From assembly GCA_002360635.1 (NCBI GenBank), contig DEQW01000003.1, positions 270,966 to 334,965 of the forward strand: a stretch of DNA of 64,000 nucleotides. The letters run 5' to 3'. The notes under the pieces are model-generated. The model was not told where the DNA came from. It made no database searches and saw only the letters and a list, made by a program, of their open reading frames with translations. This document shows positions 57,466-64,000 of this stretch, piece after piece. The translations under genes and the position numbers were made by a program. Position 1 is the stretch's first letter, and each line of letters starts with the position of its first letter. The DNA is from Flavobacteriaceae bacterium UBA3356. GTDB lineage: Bacteria > Bacteroidota > Bacteroidia > Flavobacteriales > Flavobacteriaceae.

Positions 57466-58233
57466 ATGAAAAAGCACATTATACTTTTACTATTTTGTTT
57501 GCTCACAACTTTTGTGTTTTCGCAAGAAAGTACGCCAATTAAGGGAAAGGTGCTCAGCAGTGCAACCGATGAACCTTTAGAAAATGTGAACATCGTTAAC
57601 TTAAATGAAGTTATTGGTACAACTACTGATGTTGAAGGTGACTTTTCAATCCGTGCCAAGGTGAACGATACGTTATATTTTAGTTATTTGGGGTACAAAT
57701 CCATCAGGGTTCGGGTAACAAATGACTGGTTGAAATTTGGTGATATTAAAGTAAAAATGACTGAACTGGGCATTGCACTTGAAGAAGTTGTTGTAAAACC
57801 AGTACAACTTACCGGTTATGTAGAGGTAGATGCTAAAATTATTCCTATTTACGATAATTATCGATACCGTATATCTGGGTTAAGTTCAGGTTATGAAGGA
57901 GGTAGCAAACAACCGGGCGCGGTTACCAAAGTGCTGAGCGCAATTTTTAATCCGGCAGATTTTCTCTACAATGTCTTCGGAAAACGGCCCAAACAGATGC
58001 GGAAACTTCGTAAAATGAAACAAGACGATGAAATTCGTAATCTGTTGGCAAGTAAGTACGACAGGGAAACGTTAATGGCTGTACTGCAATTAGAACGGGT
58101 TGATATTGATGAAATATTAAACAATTGTAACTATTCTGAAAGTTTTATAAAAACAGCCAACGACCTTCAAATATTGGATGCCATTAGTGAATGTTATGAA
58201 GAATACCGAGTGCTAAACCGTGAAAAAGGTTGA
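57466..58233 (+). CDS. Exported CarboxypepD_reg-like domain protein
   Basis: The 255-residue protein has a signal peptide ending FVFSQ and an N-terminal CarboxypepD_reg-like beta domain (IKGKVLSSATDEPLENVNIV, GTTTDVEGDFSIRAKVNDTLYFSYLGYKSI). The C-terminal half is helical and charged and holds no barrel. In Bacteroidota this domain is usually at the N-terminus of SusC-like receptors; here it is free. Function is unknown. Confidence 0.75.
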   Translation: MKKHIILLLFCLLTTFVFSQESTPIKGKVLSSATDEPLENVNIVNLNEVIGTTTDVEGDFSIRAKVNDTLYFSYLGYKSIRVRVTNDWLKFGDIKVKMTELGIALEEVVVKPVQLTGYVEVDAKIIPIYDNYRYRISGLSSGYEGGSKQPGAVTKVLSAIFNPADFLYNVFGKRPKQMRKLRKMKQDDEIRNLLASKYDRETLMAVLQLERVDIDEILNNCNYSESFIKTANDLQILDAISECYEEYRVLNREKG

Positions 58234-58304
58234 TTTAGCAACTTGTTATGAAAATTCTGAAATAAGTTTATTTATCTTGAAGTTTTTCAGAAACATAATA
58301 TTCC

Positions 58305-59669
58305 ATGAAACAAATAGTAGCAGACCAAAAGGCCTTTTTTAATACCCATACCACAAAAAACATTGATTTTAGGATTAAACAGCTTTACACCTTGCAGGCT
58401 GTTTTAAAAGAAAATGAAGCATTGTTGAATGAAGCAATTTACGCAGACTTCAAAAAATCTGAATTTGACACCTATGTAAGCGAGTTGGCTTTATTATACA
58501 ACGATATAAAAGAGGCTAAACGAAATATTAAAAAATGGTCTCGCAAAAAACGAGTTTCTACTAATTTACTAAATTTTCCTGCTAGTAGTTACATAGTTCC
58601 AGAACCTTTAGGGGTTTGTTTAGTAATAGGTGCTTGGAACTATCCTTATCAACTTTCTTTTGCTCCAGTTGTGGCAGCTTTAGCCGCTGGAAATACTGTG
58701 ATTTTAAAACCTAGTGAGCTACCTTCTAAAACAAGTGAAGTTATGGCAAATTTGGTAAATGATAATTTTGATCCACAAGTGTTTAAGGTAATCGAAGGCG
58801 GCGTTCCTGAAACAACAGAACTTTTAAAACAAGATTTTGATAAAATTTTCTTCACCGGAAGCACCAAAGTAGGGAAGATTGTTTACAAAGCTGCTGCGGA
58901 AAATCTGACCCCCGTAACTTTGGAAATGGGTGGTAAAAGTCCGGCATTTGTTACAGAGGATAATAACCTTAAAATGACCGTAAAGCGTATGATGTGGGCT
59001 AAGTTTTTAAATGCGGGCCAAACGTGCATTGCACCAGACTATGTAATGGTTCATGAAAAGGTAAAAGAAGAGTTTTTAGAATTGGCAAAAAATGAAATTG
59101 AAGAAGAACATTTTAAGTTTGAGAACCATAACTACGTCCAGATTATTAATGACGATAATTTTGACCGGTTAGCCGCAATGATAAAACCAGAGCAAGTTTA
59201 TTTTGGTGGAAATACAGATAAAGAAAAGCGATATATCCAGCCTACAATTCTTCAAAATGTTTCTTTTAAGGACCCAGTAATGCAAGAAGAAATATTTGGT
59301 CCTATTTTACCGGTATTAAGCTATTCTAATTTAGAAGAAGCAATCTCCGAGGTACGAAAATTTCCGAAGCCATTATCTTGTTATGTTTTTACCAACAATA
59401 AAAAAACGAAACGAAAAATATTGAATGAAATTTCATTTGGAGGCGGAGCGATAAATGATGCGGTGATGCATATTTCAAACCCTAACTTACCTTTTGGAGG
59501 TGTTGGACAAAGTGGAATTGGCAATTACCACGGTAAAGCAGGTTTCGATTGTTTTACACACTACAAAAGTATTCTAGATAAACCTACTTGGTTAGAGTTG
59601 CCCATTAAATATTCTCCACATACTAAAAGAAAACTAAAATGGATTAAGCGAATCATGCGTTTTCAGTAA
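58305..59669 (+). CDS. Aldehyde dehydrogenase family protein
   Basis: The 454-residue NAD(P)-dependent enzyme oxidises aldehydes. It has GAWNYPYQLSFAPVVAALAA, the cofactor loop FTGSTKVGKIVYKAAA, EMGGKSPAFV with the general base Glu, and NAGQTCIAPDY with the catalytic Cys. The C-terminal tail is basic and hydrophobic (KRKLKWIKRIMRF), which matches the fatty-aldehyde (ALDH3-like) branch, which often binds membranes. Substrate is inferred only. Confidence 0.92.
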   Translation: MKQIVADQKAFFNTHTTKNIDFRIKQLYTLQAVLKENEALLNEAIYADFKKSEFDTYVSELALLYNDIKEAKRNIKKWSRKKRVSTNLLNFPASSYIVPEPLGVCLVIGAWNYPYQLSFAPVVAALAAGNTVILKPSELPSKTSEVMANLVNDNFDPQVFKVIEGGVPETTELLKQDFDKIFFTGSTKVGKIVYKAAAENLTPVTLEMGGKSPAFVTEDNNLKMTVKRMMWAKFLNAGQTCIAPDYVMVHEKVKEEFLELAKNEIEEEHFKFENHNYVQIINDDNFDRLAAMIKPEQVYFGGNTDKEKRYIQPTILQNVSFKDPVMQEEIFGPILPVLSYSNLEEAISEVRKFPKPLSCYVFTNNKKTKRKILNEISFGGGAINDAVMHISNPNLPFGGVGQSGIGNYHGKAGFDCFTHYKSILDKPTWLELPIKYSPHTKRKLKWIKRIMRFQ

Positions 59670-59771
59670 TCTTTTTAACTCTCGATCAATACGCTCATAA
59701 TAAGGATTCAATTTAAGTAGTTTTTAAAAAAAGGTTCTTATTTTTATATCTTACTAACTAAAAATTCTATT

Positions 59772-60155
59772 ATGAGTCAAAAAGACAACTCAATTTCCTT
59801 ACAAACTGCTCAAGACTGGACCAGTGAATGGCGTTCGGTAGAATCTACTTATAATAAACACAATGAATGTAATGGGTTTTTAATTCCTGCGGACGATCTA
59901 CAGGCGGTTTTAAATGAAATGAAAAATCAAAGTAGAGGTGAAAAAAAAGTACGTGCATATCTTGGAGTAGACCCATCAACTAATAAAGAGAAATTAATTA
60001 TTGTCGCTACACAACCTGAAAATCAAAATGACGGAAGTATTATTTATCGCGATATGATAGATGGATATAATGGGTTGCAAACGGGAGGTAAGTTGTATGA
60101 TTTTACATTACCAGACCCTCCAGCTTCCGATCCTTCAAGTCCTTTGAATAATTAA
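59772..60155 (+). CDS. Soluble protein of unknown function preceding the two-component operon
   Basis: The 127-residue acidic protein (MSQKDNSISLQTAQDWTSEW) has no signal peptide or membrane helix. Its features are YNKHNECNGFLIPADDLQAV, KKVRAYLGVDPSTNKEKLII and a proline-rich acidic tail (FTLPDPPASDPSSPLNN). It lies 2 bp before the membrane-protein gene and is probably the first gene of the operon. No domain was recognised. Confidence 0.6.
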   Translation: MSQKDNSISLQTAQDWTSEWRSVESTYNKHNECNGFLIPADDLQAVLNEMKNQSRGEKKVRAYLGVDPSTNKEKLIIVATQPENQNDGSIIYRDMIDGYNGLQTGGKLYDFTLPDPPASDPSSPLNN

Positions 60156-60157
60156 TA

Positions 60158-60805
60158 TTGAAGGAGCTATTTCTTTTTTTAGGAAAAGCAGGTGTTTTTG
60201 CCGTTGTAGCAAATACTATCTTATTTTTTAAAAGCTTTACTTGGAACAGTAGAGCTTTTAAAATTTTCACTTATTATTTGTTATCTATATCAGTTATTCA
60301 AGTGACGACATATGTGTTATCTGAATTAACTGACTATAATTTATATATGTCTAATGTGTATATTATAGTTCAATTTATACTACTCACTTTATTTTACCGG
60401 AAGCTGCTGAAATTTAAAGCTCTTTTATATATAGGCATTTTAGTACTCTTTTTTTTAGGTTTTCAATATATACGCGAACCTTCTCTTTTTTTACGTTATA
60501 ATTCTATAGGTATAGCCCTTACACAAGGACTCATATTTTTTTATTCCTTATTGTATTTTTATTCATCATTGACAAAAAAAGAAACGGAGTTCTTATTGAT
60601 TAATCTTGGTGTTTTTTTATATATGATAAGCAGTACCTTAATATTAGCATCTGGGAACTTAGTTTTTAATTTCGATTTAATTTCAAAGGAGGATTATCTT
60701 TTACTACTCACCTTAAATAATGCTTTCTACATTATTTTTCAATTATTGGTATTTGCTGAATGGTTTAAAAACTTTAGAAAAAAACCTTTACCTGAAGAGA
60801 ATTAA
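60158..60805 (+). CDS. Seven-helix membrane protein of unknown function, paralogue 1
   Basis: The 215-residue protein starts with TTG at 60158. Seven hydrophobic segments are predicted, with NSRAFKIFTYYLLSISVIQV, PSLFLRYNSIGIALTQG and SSTLILASGNLVFNFDLIS as the most conserved parts against the next gene. It overlaps that gene by one base (TAATG) and lies 2 bp after the soluble protein gene. The fold is not one I recognise. Its place before a kinase lacking a sensor domain suggests a signal-input or ligand-binding role. Confidence 0.6.
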   Translation: MKELFLFLGKAGVFAVVANTILFFKSFTWNSRAFKIFTYYLLSISVIQVTTYVLSELTDYNLYMSNVYIIVQFILLTLFYRKLLKFKALLYIGILVLFFLGFQYIREPSLFLRYNSIGIALTQGLIFFYSLLYFYSSLTKKETEFLLINLGVFLYMISSTLILASGNLVFNFDLISKEDYLLLLTLNNAFYIIFQLLVFAEWFKNFRKKPLPEEN

Positions 60806-61446
60806 TGGAAAACCTGTTTGACTATCTAAGTAGTTTTGCCATTATATTCTGTGTTGTAAATGTGTTGCTTTATCTTTTTAGATTTAAAGGAAATAATAGG
60901 GCATTTAAAATATTCTCAGTTTATTTAGTTGTTATTGCTGTAATTCAGTTAAATGCATCGTTTCTTAAGTATATAGTTCCCATTACAAACAACCTGTTTT
61001 TATTTCACTTTTATTACATACTCCAGTTTATTTTTCTCACCTTATTTTATAAGGAACTACTCAATAAAAAATGGATGTATGCTGTTTTAGTTGTGGTATT
61101 ATGTATTGTCACTTTTCAGTTTATACAGACGCCTACCATGTTTTTTAGGTACAATCCACTTGGTGTAACAATTACACAAGGGTGCATTGTTACCTATTCA
61201 GTTATTTATTTTTATAAATTTTTACACGTTACAAATGAGTATCTTATAATTAACATTGGCTTATTCTTTTATCTACTATCAAGTATTTTAATTTTTGCTT
61301 CTGGTAACTTGGTCTTCAATATGAACCTTATTACTGAATACGGCTACCAATTGTTATTGAACACAAATAATGTTCTGTATCTTGGACTTCAATTTCTTAT
61401 CTTCGTGGCATGGTGGAAGAATTACTCCAAGGAGAAAACCAAATAA
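60805..61446 (+). CDS. Seven-helix membrane protein of unknown function, paralogue 2
   Basis: The 213-residue protein has seven predicted helices and clear similarity to paralogue 1 over the whole length: NNRAFKIFSVYLVVIAVIQL, PTMFFRYNPLGVTITQG and SSILIFASGNLVFNMNLIT align with the same positions. The tandem copy suggests a heteromer. Its 3' end overlaps the kinase start by 37 bp. The C-terminus is basic (WWKNYSKEKTK), so the tail is likely cytoplasmic. Confidence 0.6.
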   Translation: MENLFDYLSSFAIIFCVVNVLLYLFRFKGNNRAFKIFSVYLVVIAVIQLNASFLKYIVPITNNLFLFHFYYILQFIFLTLFYKELLNKKWMYAVLVVVLCIVTFQFIQTPTMFFRYNPLGVTITQGCIVTYSVIYFYKFLHVTNEYLIINIGLFFYLLSSILIFASGNLVFNMNLITEYGYQLLLNTNNVLYLGLQFLIFVAWWKNYSKEKTK

Positions 61447-62225
61447 TAAACATTATACTCATTGCCATTGCACTTTTAATAGTGATGGCTTTTGCAATTA
61501 TTTTCTTTTTTTATTTTTCTAGAAAACGGATTATTAAAAGCGAATTGGAAAAAGCCAATTTAAAAATTGCCAATCAAAAAAATGTTCTACAGGCAACAAT
61601 TATTACACAAGAGGAAGAACGAAAGCGCATAGCCCAAGATTTACACGACGCGATTAGCTCAAAACTGAACATTGTTTCACTTAACGCCAATATGCTTTCG
61701 ATAAAAGATATTTCTTCTGAAGAAACCAACAAAATAGCCAATAGCATTTTGAAAGTGACAGGAAACGTTTTGGAAAGCTCTCGGAAAATAGCACACGATT
61801 TGCTGCCACCTACATTGGATAAATTCGGACTTGAGGCTGCTCTAGAAGAATTATGCGAAGAAGTTGCCGATACAAATACGTTTGAAGTAGATTGCAACAT
61901 AGATTATCCAGAACATTTTCTTACTAAAGATGAAGAGCTGCATGTGTTTCGTATTGTTCAAGAACTTTTCAATAACTCCATAAAGTATTCTGAAGCAACA
62001 AAGCTACGTTTACATTCTGAAAACAGGGAAAACGGTTTGTCTTTTCACTATGTTGACAACGGAAAGGGGTTTGATGTTTCAACCGCCAAAAAAGCAAAAG
62101 GGTTGGGAATGAGTGGCATTGAAAACCGCGTAGCAATTTTAAATGGAATTCATAAAATAACCTCTTCTCCTGGCAAAGGAATTTCTGTAACTTTAACCCT
62201 AAATCCCAGCAACAATGAAAATTAA
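61410..62225 (+). CDS. Sensor-less NarX/DesK-type histidine kinase
   Basis: The 271-residue kinase has one membrane helix at about 13-35 (IINIILIAIALLIVMAFAII), then a short coiled coil, a HisKA_3 dimerisation domain with the phospho-acceptor histidine in ERKRIAQDLHDAISSKLN (His near 76), and a HATPase_c domain with ELFNNSIKYSEATKL (N box) and GKGFDVSTAKKAKGLGMSGI (G boxes). No extracellular sensor domain is present. The start overlaps the preceding gene by 37 bp, and the end overlaps the regulator by 11 bp, so these are tightly coupled. Confidence 0.87.
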   Translation: MVEELLQGENQIINIILIAIALLIVMAFAIIFFFYFSRKRIIKSELEKANLKIANQKNVLQATIITQEEERKRIAQDLHDAISSKLNIVSLNANMLSIKDISSEETNKIANSILKVTGNVLESSRKIAHDLLPPTLDKFGLEAALEELCEEVADTNTFEVDCNIDYPEHFLTKDEELHVFRIVQELFNNSIKYSEATKLRLHSENRENGLSFHYVDNGKGFDVSTAKKAKGLGMSGIENRVAILNGIHKITSSPGKGISVTLTLNPSNNEN

Positions 62226-62883
62226 CGTGGTAATAGCAGACGATGAAGAACTTTTTAGAGTAGGGATGGTGCATATTCTCTCACGTGATCCGGCTATAGA
62301 AGTTATATATCAAGCCAGTAACGGTAGTGAATTATTAGAATATCTTGCAAGTTCTGAACAATTACCCGATATAATTATTACAGACATAAAAATGCCCGAA
62401 TTAAATGGCGTAGAAGCTACAAAGGCAATTAGGCAAGCGTACGGTGAGATAGGCATTATTGCTCTTACCACATATAATACAAAGCCCTTTATTAGAAATA
62501 TGATCGATGTTGGAGCTAGTGCTTATTTAGTGAAAAATTCCCCACCTGAAAAAGTATTGCATACCATTAAACAGGTTTTTTATAATGGTTTTTATTATGA
62601 TAAGCATGTAATGGAAGTAGTTAACAACAAAAAAGGTGGAAGTAAATATACTGACAAAACTGTTTTTGATGATGATTTTCTAACCGAAAGGGAAACAGAG
62701 GTTTTAGAATTGATATGTAAGCAATACAAAACTGCAGAAATCGCACAAAAATTATTTATAAGTCCAAGAACAGTTGAAGTGCACCGAAAAAACCTATTGG
62801 AAAAAACCGATGTAAAAAATGTAGCAGGTCTTGTTATCTTTGCAATTAAAAATGAATTGGTGCCTCCCATTATTATTGAATAG
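62215..62883 (+). CDS. NarL/FixJ-type response regulator
   Basis: The 222-residue regulator has a receiver domain with acidic DDEELFRVGM, the phospho-acceptor Asp in TDIKMPELNG (about 57) and LTTYNTKPF, and a LuxR-type HTH with LTERETEVLELICKQYKTAE and SPRTVEVHRKNLLEK. It partners the kinase just upstream. Targets are unknown. Confidence 0.92.
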   Translation: MKINVVIADDEELFRVGMVHILSRDPAIEVIYQASNGSELLEYLASSEQLPDIIITDIKMPELNGVEATKAIRQAYGEIGIIALTTYNTKPFIRNMIDVGASAYLVKNSPPEKVLHTIKQVFYNGFYYDKHVMEVVNNKKGGSKYTDKTVFDDDFLTERETEVLELICKQYKTAEIAQKLFISPRTVEVHRKNLLEKTDVKNVAGLVIFAIKNELVPPIIIE

Positions 62884-62908
62884 GTCCTTTTAGCTTATCT
62901 AGTAAGAA

Positions 62909-63220
62909 ATGCTACAAACAGTTACACATTATTCGCTTCATTTCTTAGCCCCTGGTTTATTGGCATATGTATTTTTTAGAAACAATTGGAAAAAAGCTTG
63001 GCTTATTATGATCGCTACGATGGTCGTCGATATTGATCATTTATTGGCAGACCCAATTTTTTCTCCCGGAAGATGTAGTATTGGTTTTCATCCATTACAT
63101 TCATATTATGCCATTGGTGTATATTTGGTACTTTTGTTTTTTAAACAAACAAGAATTATAGCAGTAGGATTGGTGTTTCACATGCTAACGGACTATATAG
63201 ATTGTTGGTGGATGAAGTAG
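62909..63220 (+). CDS. DUF6122-like small membrane protein
   Basis: The 103-residue protein has about three to four helices and the His/Asp motifs VVDIDHLLADP, HPLHSYYA and HMLTDYID, a pattern like the YdjM/metal-dependent membrane hydrolases. It fits DUF6122. It lies 25 bp after the regulator gene and may belong to the same transcript. Confidence 0.7.
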   Translation: MLQTVTHYSLHFLAPGLLAYVFFRNNWKKAWLIMIATMVVDIDHLLADPIFSPGRCSIGFHPLHSYYAIGVYLVLLFFKQTRIIAVGLVFHMLTDYIDCWWMK

Positions 63221-63303
63221 TACAATCTCTTCTAAAAAAGATATGAATAAAAATTACTATCTTTCCTTTTTATTCAACTCCCTCGTTTAAATTCTGAAAA
63301 AAT

Positions 63304-64000
63304 ATGCTTACAAAAGTTTATGGGAGCGCTGTTTTTGGCGTAGAGGCCACTACGATTACAGTTGAAGTAAATACAGATATTGGTGTTGGCTACCATTTAG
63401 TGGGCTTGCCAGATAATGCCATTAAAGAAAGCAATTACCGTATTGCTGCAGCCTTACAGAACAATGGTTTTAAGATACCCGGGAAAAAAATAACCCTCAA
63501 CATGGCACCAGCCGATCTTAGAAAAGAAGGTTCAGCTTACGATCTTACTCTGGCTATCGGAATTTTGGTTTCAACCGGGCAAATAAAAGAGCAAAATCCA
63601 CTTTCAGAATACATCATTATGGGAGAGCTTTCCCTAGATGGAAGTTTGCAACCCATTCGCGGTGCTTTACCTATAGCCATAAAAGCTAAAGAAGAAGGAT
63701 TTAAAGGTTTTATTCTTCCCACCCAAAATGCAAAAGAGGCTGCAATTGTAGATGGTTTGGAGGTTTATGGTGTAAATACTATTGAAGAAGTAATTAACTT
63801 TTTTAATGCTGAAATACCATTGAAGCAAACTGTCGTGGATATGGAGGCCGAATTCTACGAGCATCTTGAAAACCCCGAATTCGATTTTAGTGATGTTAAG
63901 GGGCAAGAATCAATAAAACGCTGTATGGAAATAGCCGCTGCCGGAGGTCACAATATTATATTAATTGGTCCACCAGGTTCTGGAAAAACCATGTTGGCAA
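63304..64000 (+). CDS. comM: YifB/ComM family Mg chelatase-like AAA+ ATPase (3' end outside window)
   Basis: The visible 232 codons begin MLTKVYGSAVFGVEATTITV and hold the N-terminal ChlI-like domain (YDLTLAIGILVSTGQIK, IRGALPIAIKAKEEGFKGFI), then the AAA+ start with FDFSDVKGQESIKRCMEIAA and Walker A GPPGSGKTMLA at the right edge. ComM is a hexameric helicase that aids branch migration during natural transformation. About 280 C-terminal residues are outside the window. Confidence 0.93.
   Translation, partial: MLTKVYGSAVFGVEATTITVEVNTDIGVGYHLVGLPDNAIKESNYRIAAALQNNGFKIPGKKITLNMAPADLRKEGSAYDLTLAIGILVSTGQIKEQNPLSEYIIMGELSLDGSLQPIRGALPIAIKAKEEGFKGFILPTQNAKEAAIVDGLEVYGVNTIEEVINFFNAEIPLKQTVVDMEAEFYEHLENPEFDFSDVKGQESIKRCMEIAAAGGHNIILIGPPGSGKTMLA

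Noticed and set aside
1..64000. CRISPR array, tRNA, rRNA, insertion sequence, prophage
   Set aside because: No regularly spaced direct repeats, cloverleaf, rRNA core sequences, transposase or phage structural genes were seen. A tRNAscan or ISfinder run would settle this.

Overview
The window is a chromosomal stretch of a Flavobacteriaceae-like member of the Bacteroidota. The signs are low G+C, several secreted proteins ending in type IX secretion (T9SS) sorting domains, promoters of the TTTG / TAnnTTTG type, little sign of Shine-Dalgarno sites, tandem DUF4252 genes, and typical flavobacterial families (GEVED, DUF4199, DUF6122, type B L31). I saw no rRNA, tRNA, CRISPR array, insertion sequence or prophage. 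The genus cannot be fixed from the sequence alone.

Layout. 1-12.0 kb: purL (cut by the left edge), two T9SS-exported endonuclease I proteins flanking a large secreted GEVED protein, an RsmB-type RNA methyltransferase and a BNR-repeat lipoprotein. 12.0-14.2 kb: an ECF sigma operon (minus strand), then a 520-bp gene-free region holding two related small-RNA-like units. 14.2-19.3 kb: MsbA-like ABC exporter, phosphohexomutase, GT2 glycosyltransferase and DUF4199 protein, an envelope and sugar group. 19.5-31.2 kb: ribosomal L31, GlmU-like nucleotidyltransferase, a trimeric-fibre-like surface protein, an oligopeptide-binding lipoprotein, a frameshifted four-helix-bundle gene, MtaB, GNAT, pirin, hydrolase, lytic transglycosylase, a TlpA-like protein and a TPR protein. 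31.3-37.4 kb: rpmH, carB, an exported cupredoxin, thioesterase and RmuC. 37.5-41.2 kb: a compact four-gene operon of exported proteins of unknown role. 41.3-46.6 kb: a vitamin B12 uptake locus in which btuFCD diverges from a cobalamin riboswitch and the btuB-type receptor. 46.7-50.3 kb: S41 protease and a second ECF operon with two DUF4252 proteins. 50.4-58.2 kb: purB, HEAT-like protein, sirtuin, TrmH, VOC, RdgB, beta-barrel, DEAD-box helicase and CarboxypepD_reg protein. 58.3-64 kb: aldehyde dehydrogenase, an operon of two paralogous seven-helix membrane proteins with a sensor-less histidine kinase and a NarL-type regulator, DUF6122, and the start of the YifB/ComM ATPase gene (cut by the right edge).

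Best candidates for undescribed biology: (1) the paired small-RNA-like units at 13.83-14.18 kb, which share a loop sequence and a 5' motif while their stems differ but stay complementary; (2) the two seven-helix proteins plus kinase and regulator operon at 59.8-62.9 kb; (3) the exported four-gene operon at 37.5-41.2 kb. All functional statements are from reading the sequence; no database search was run.
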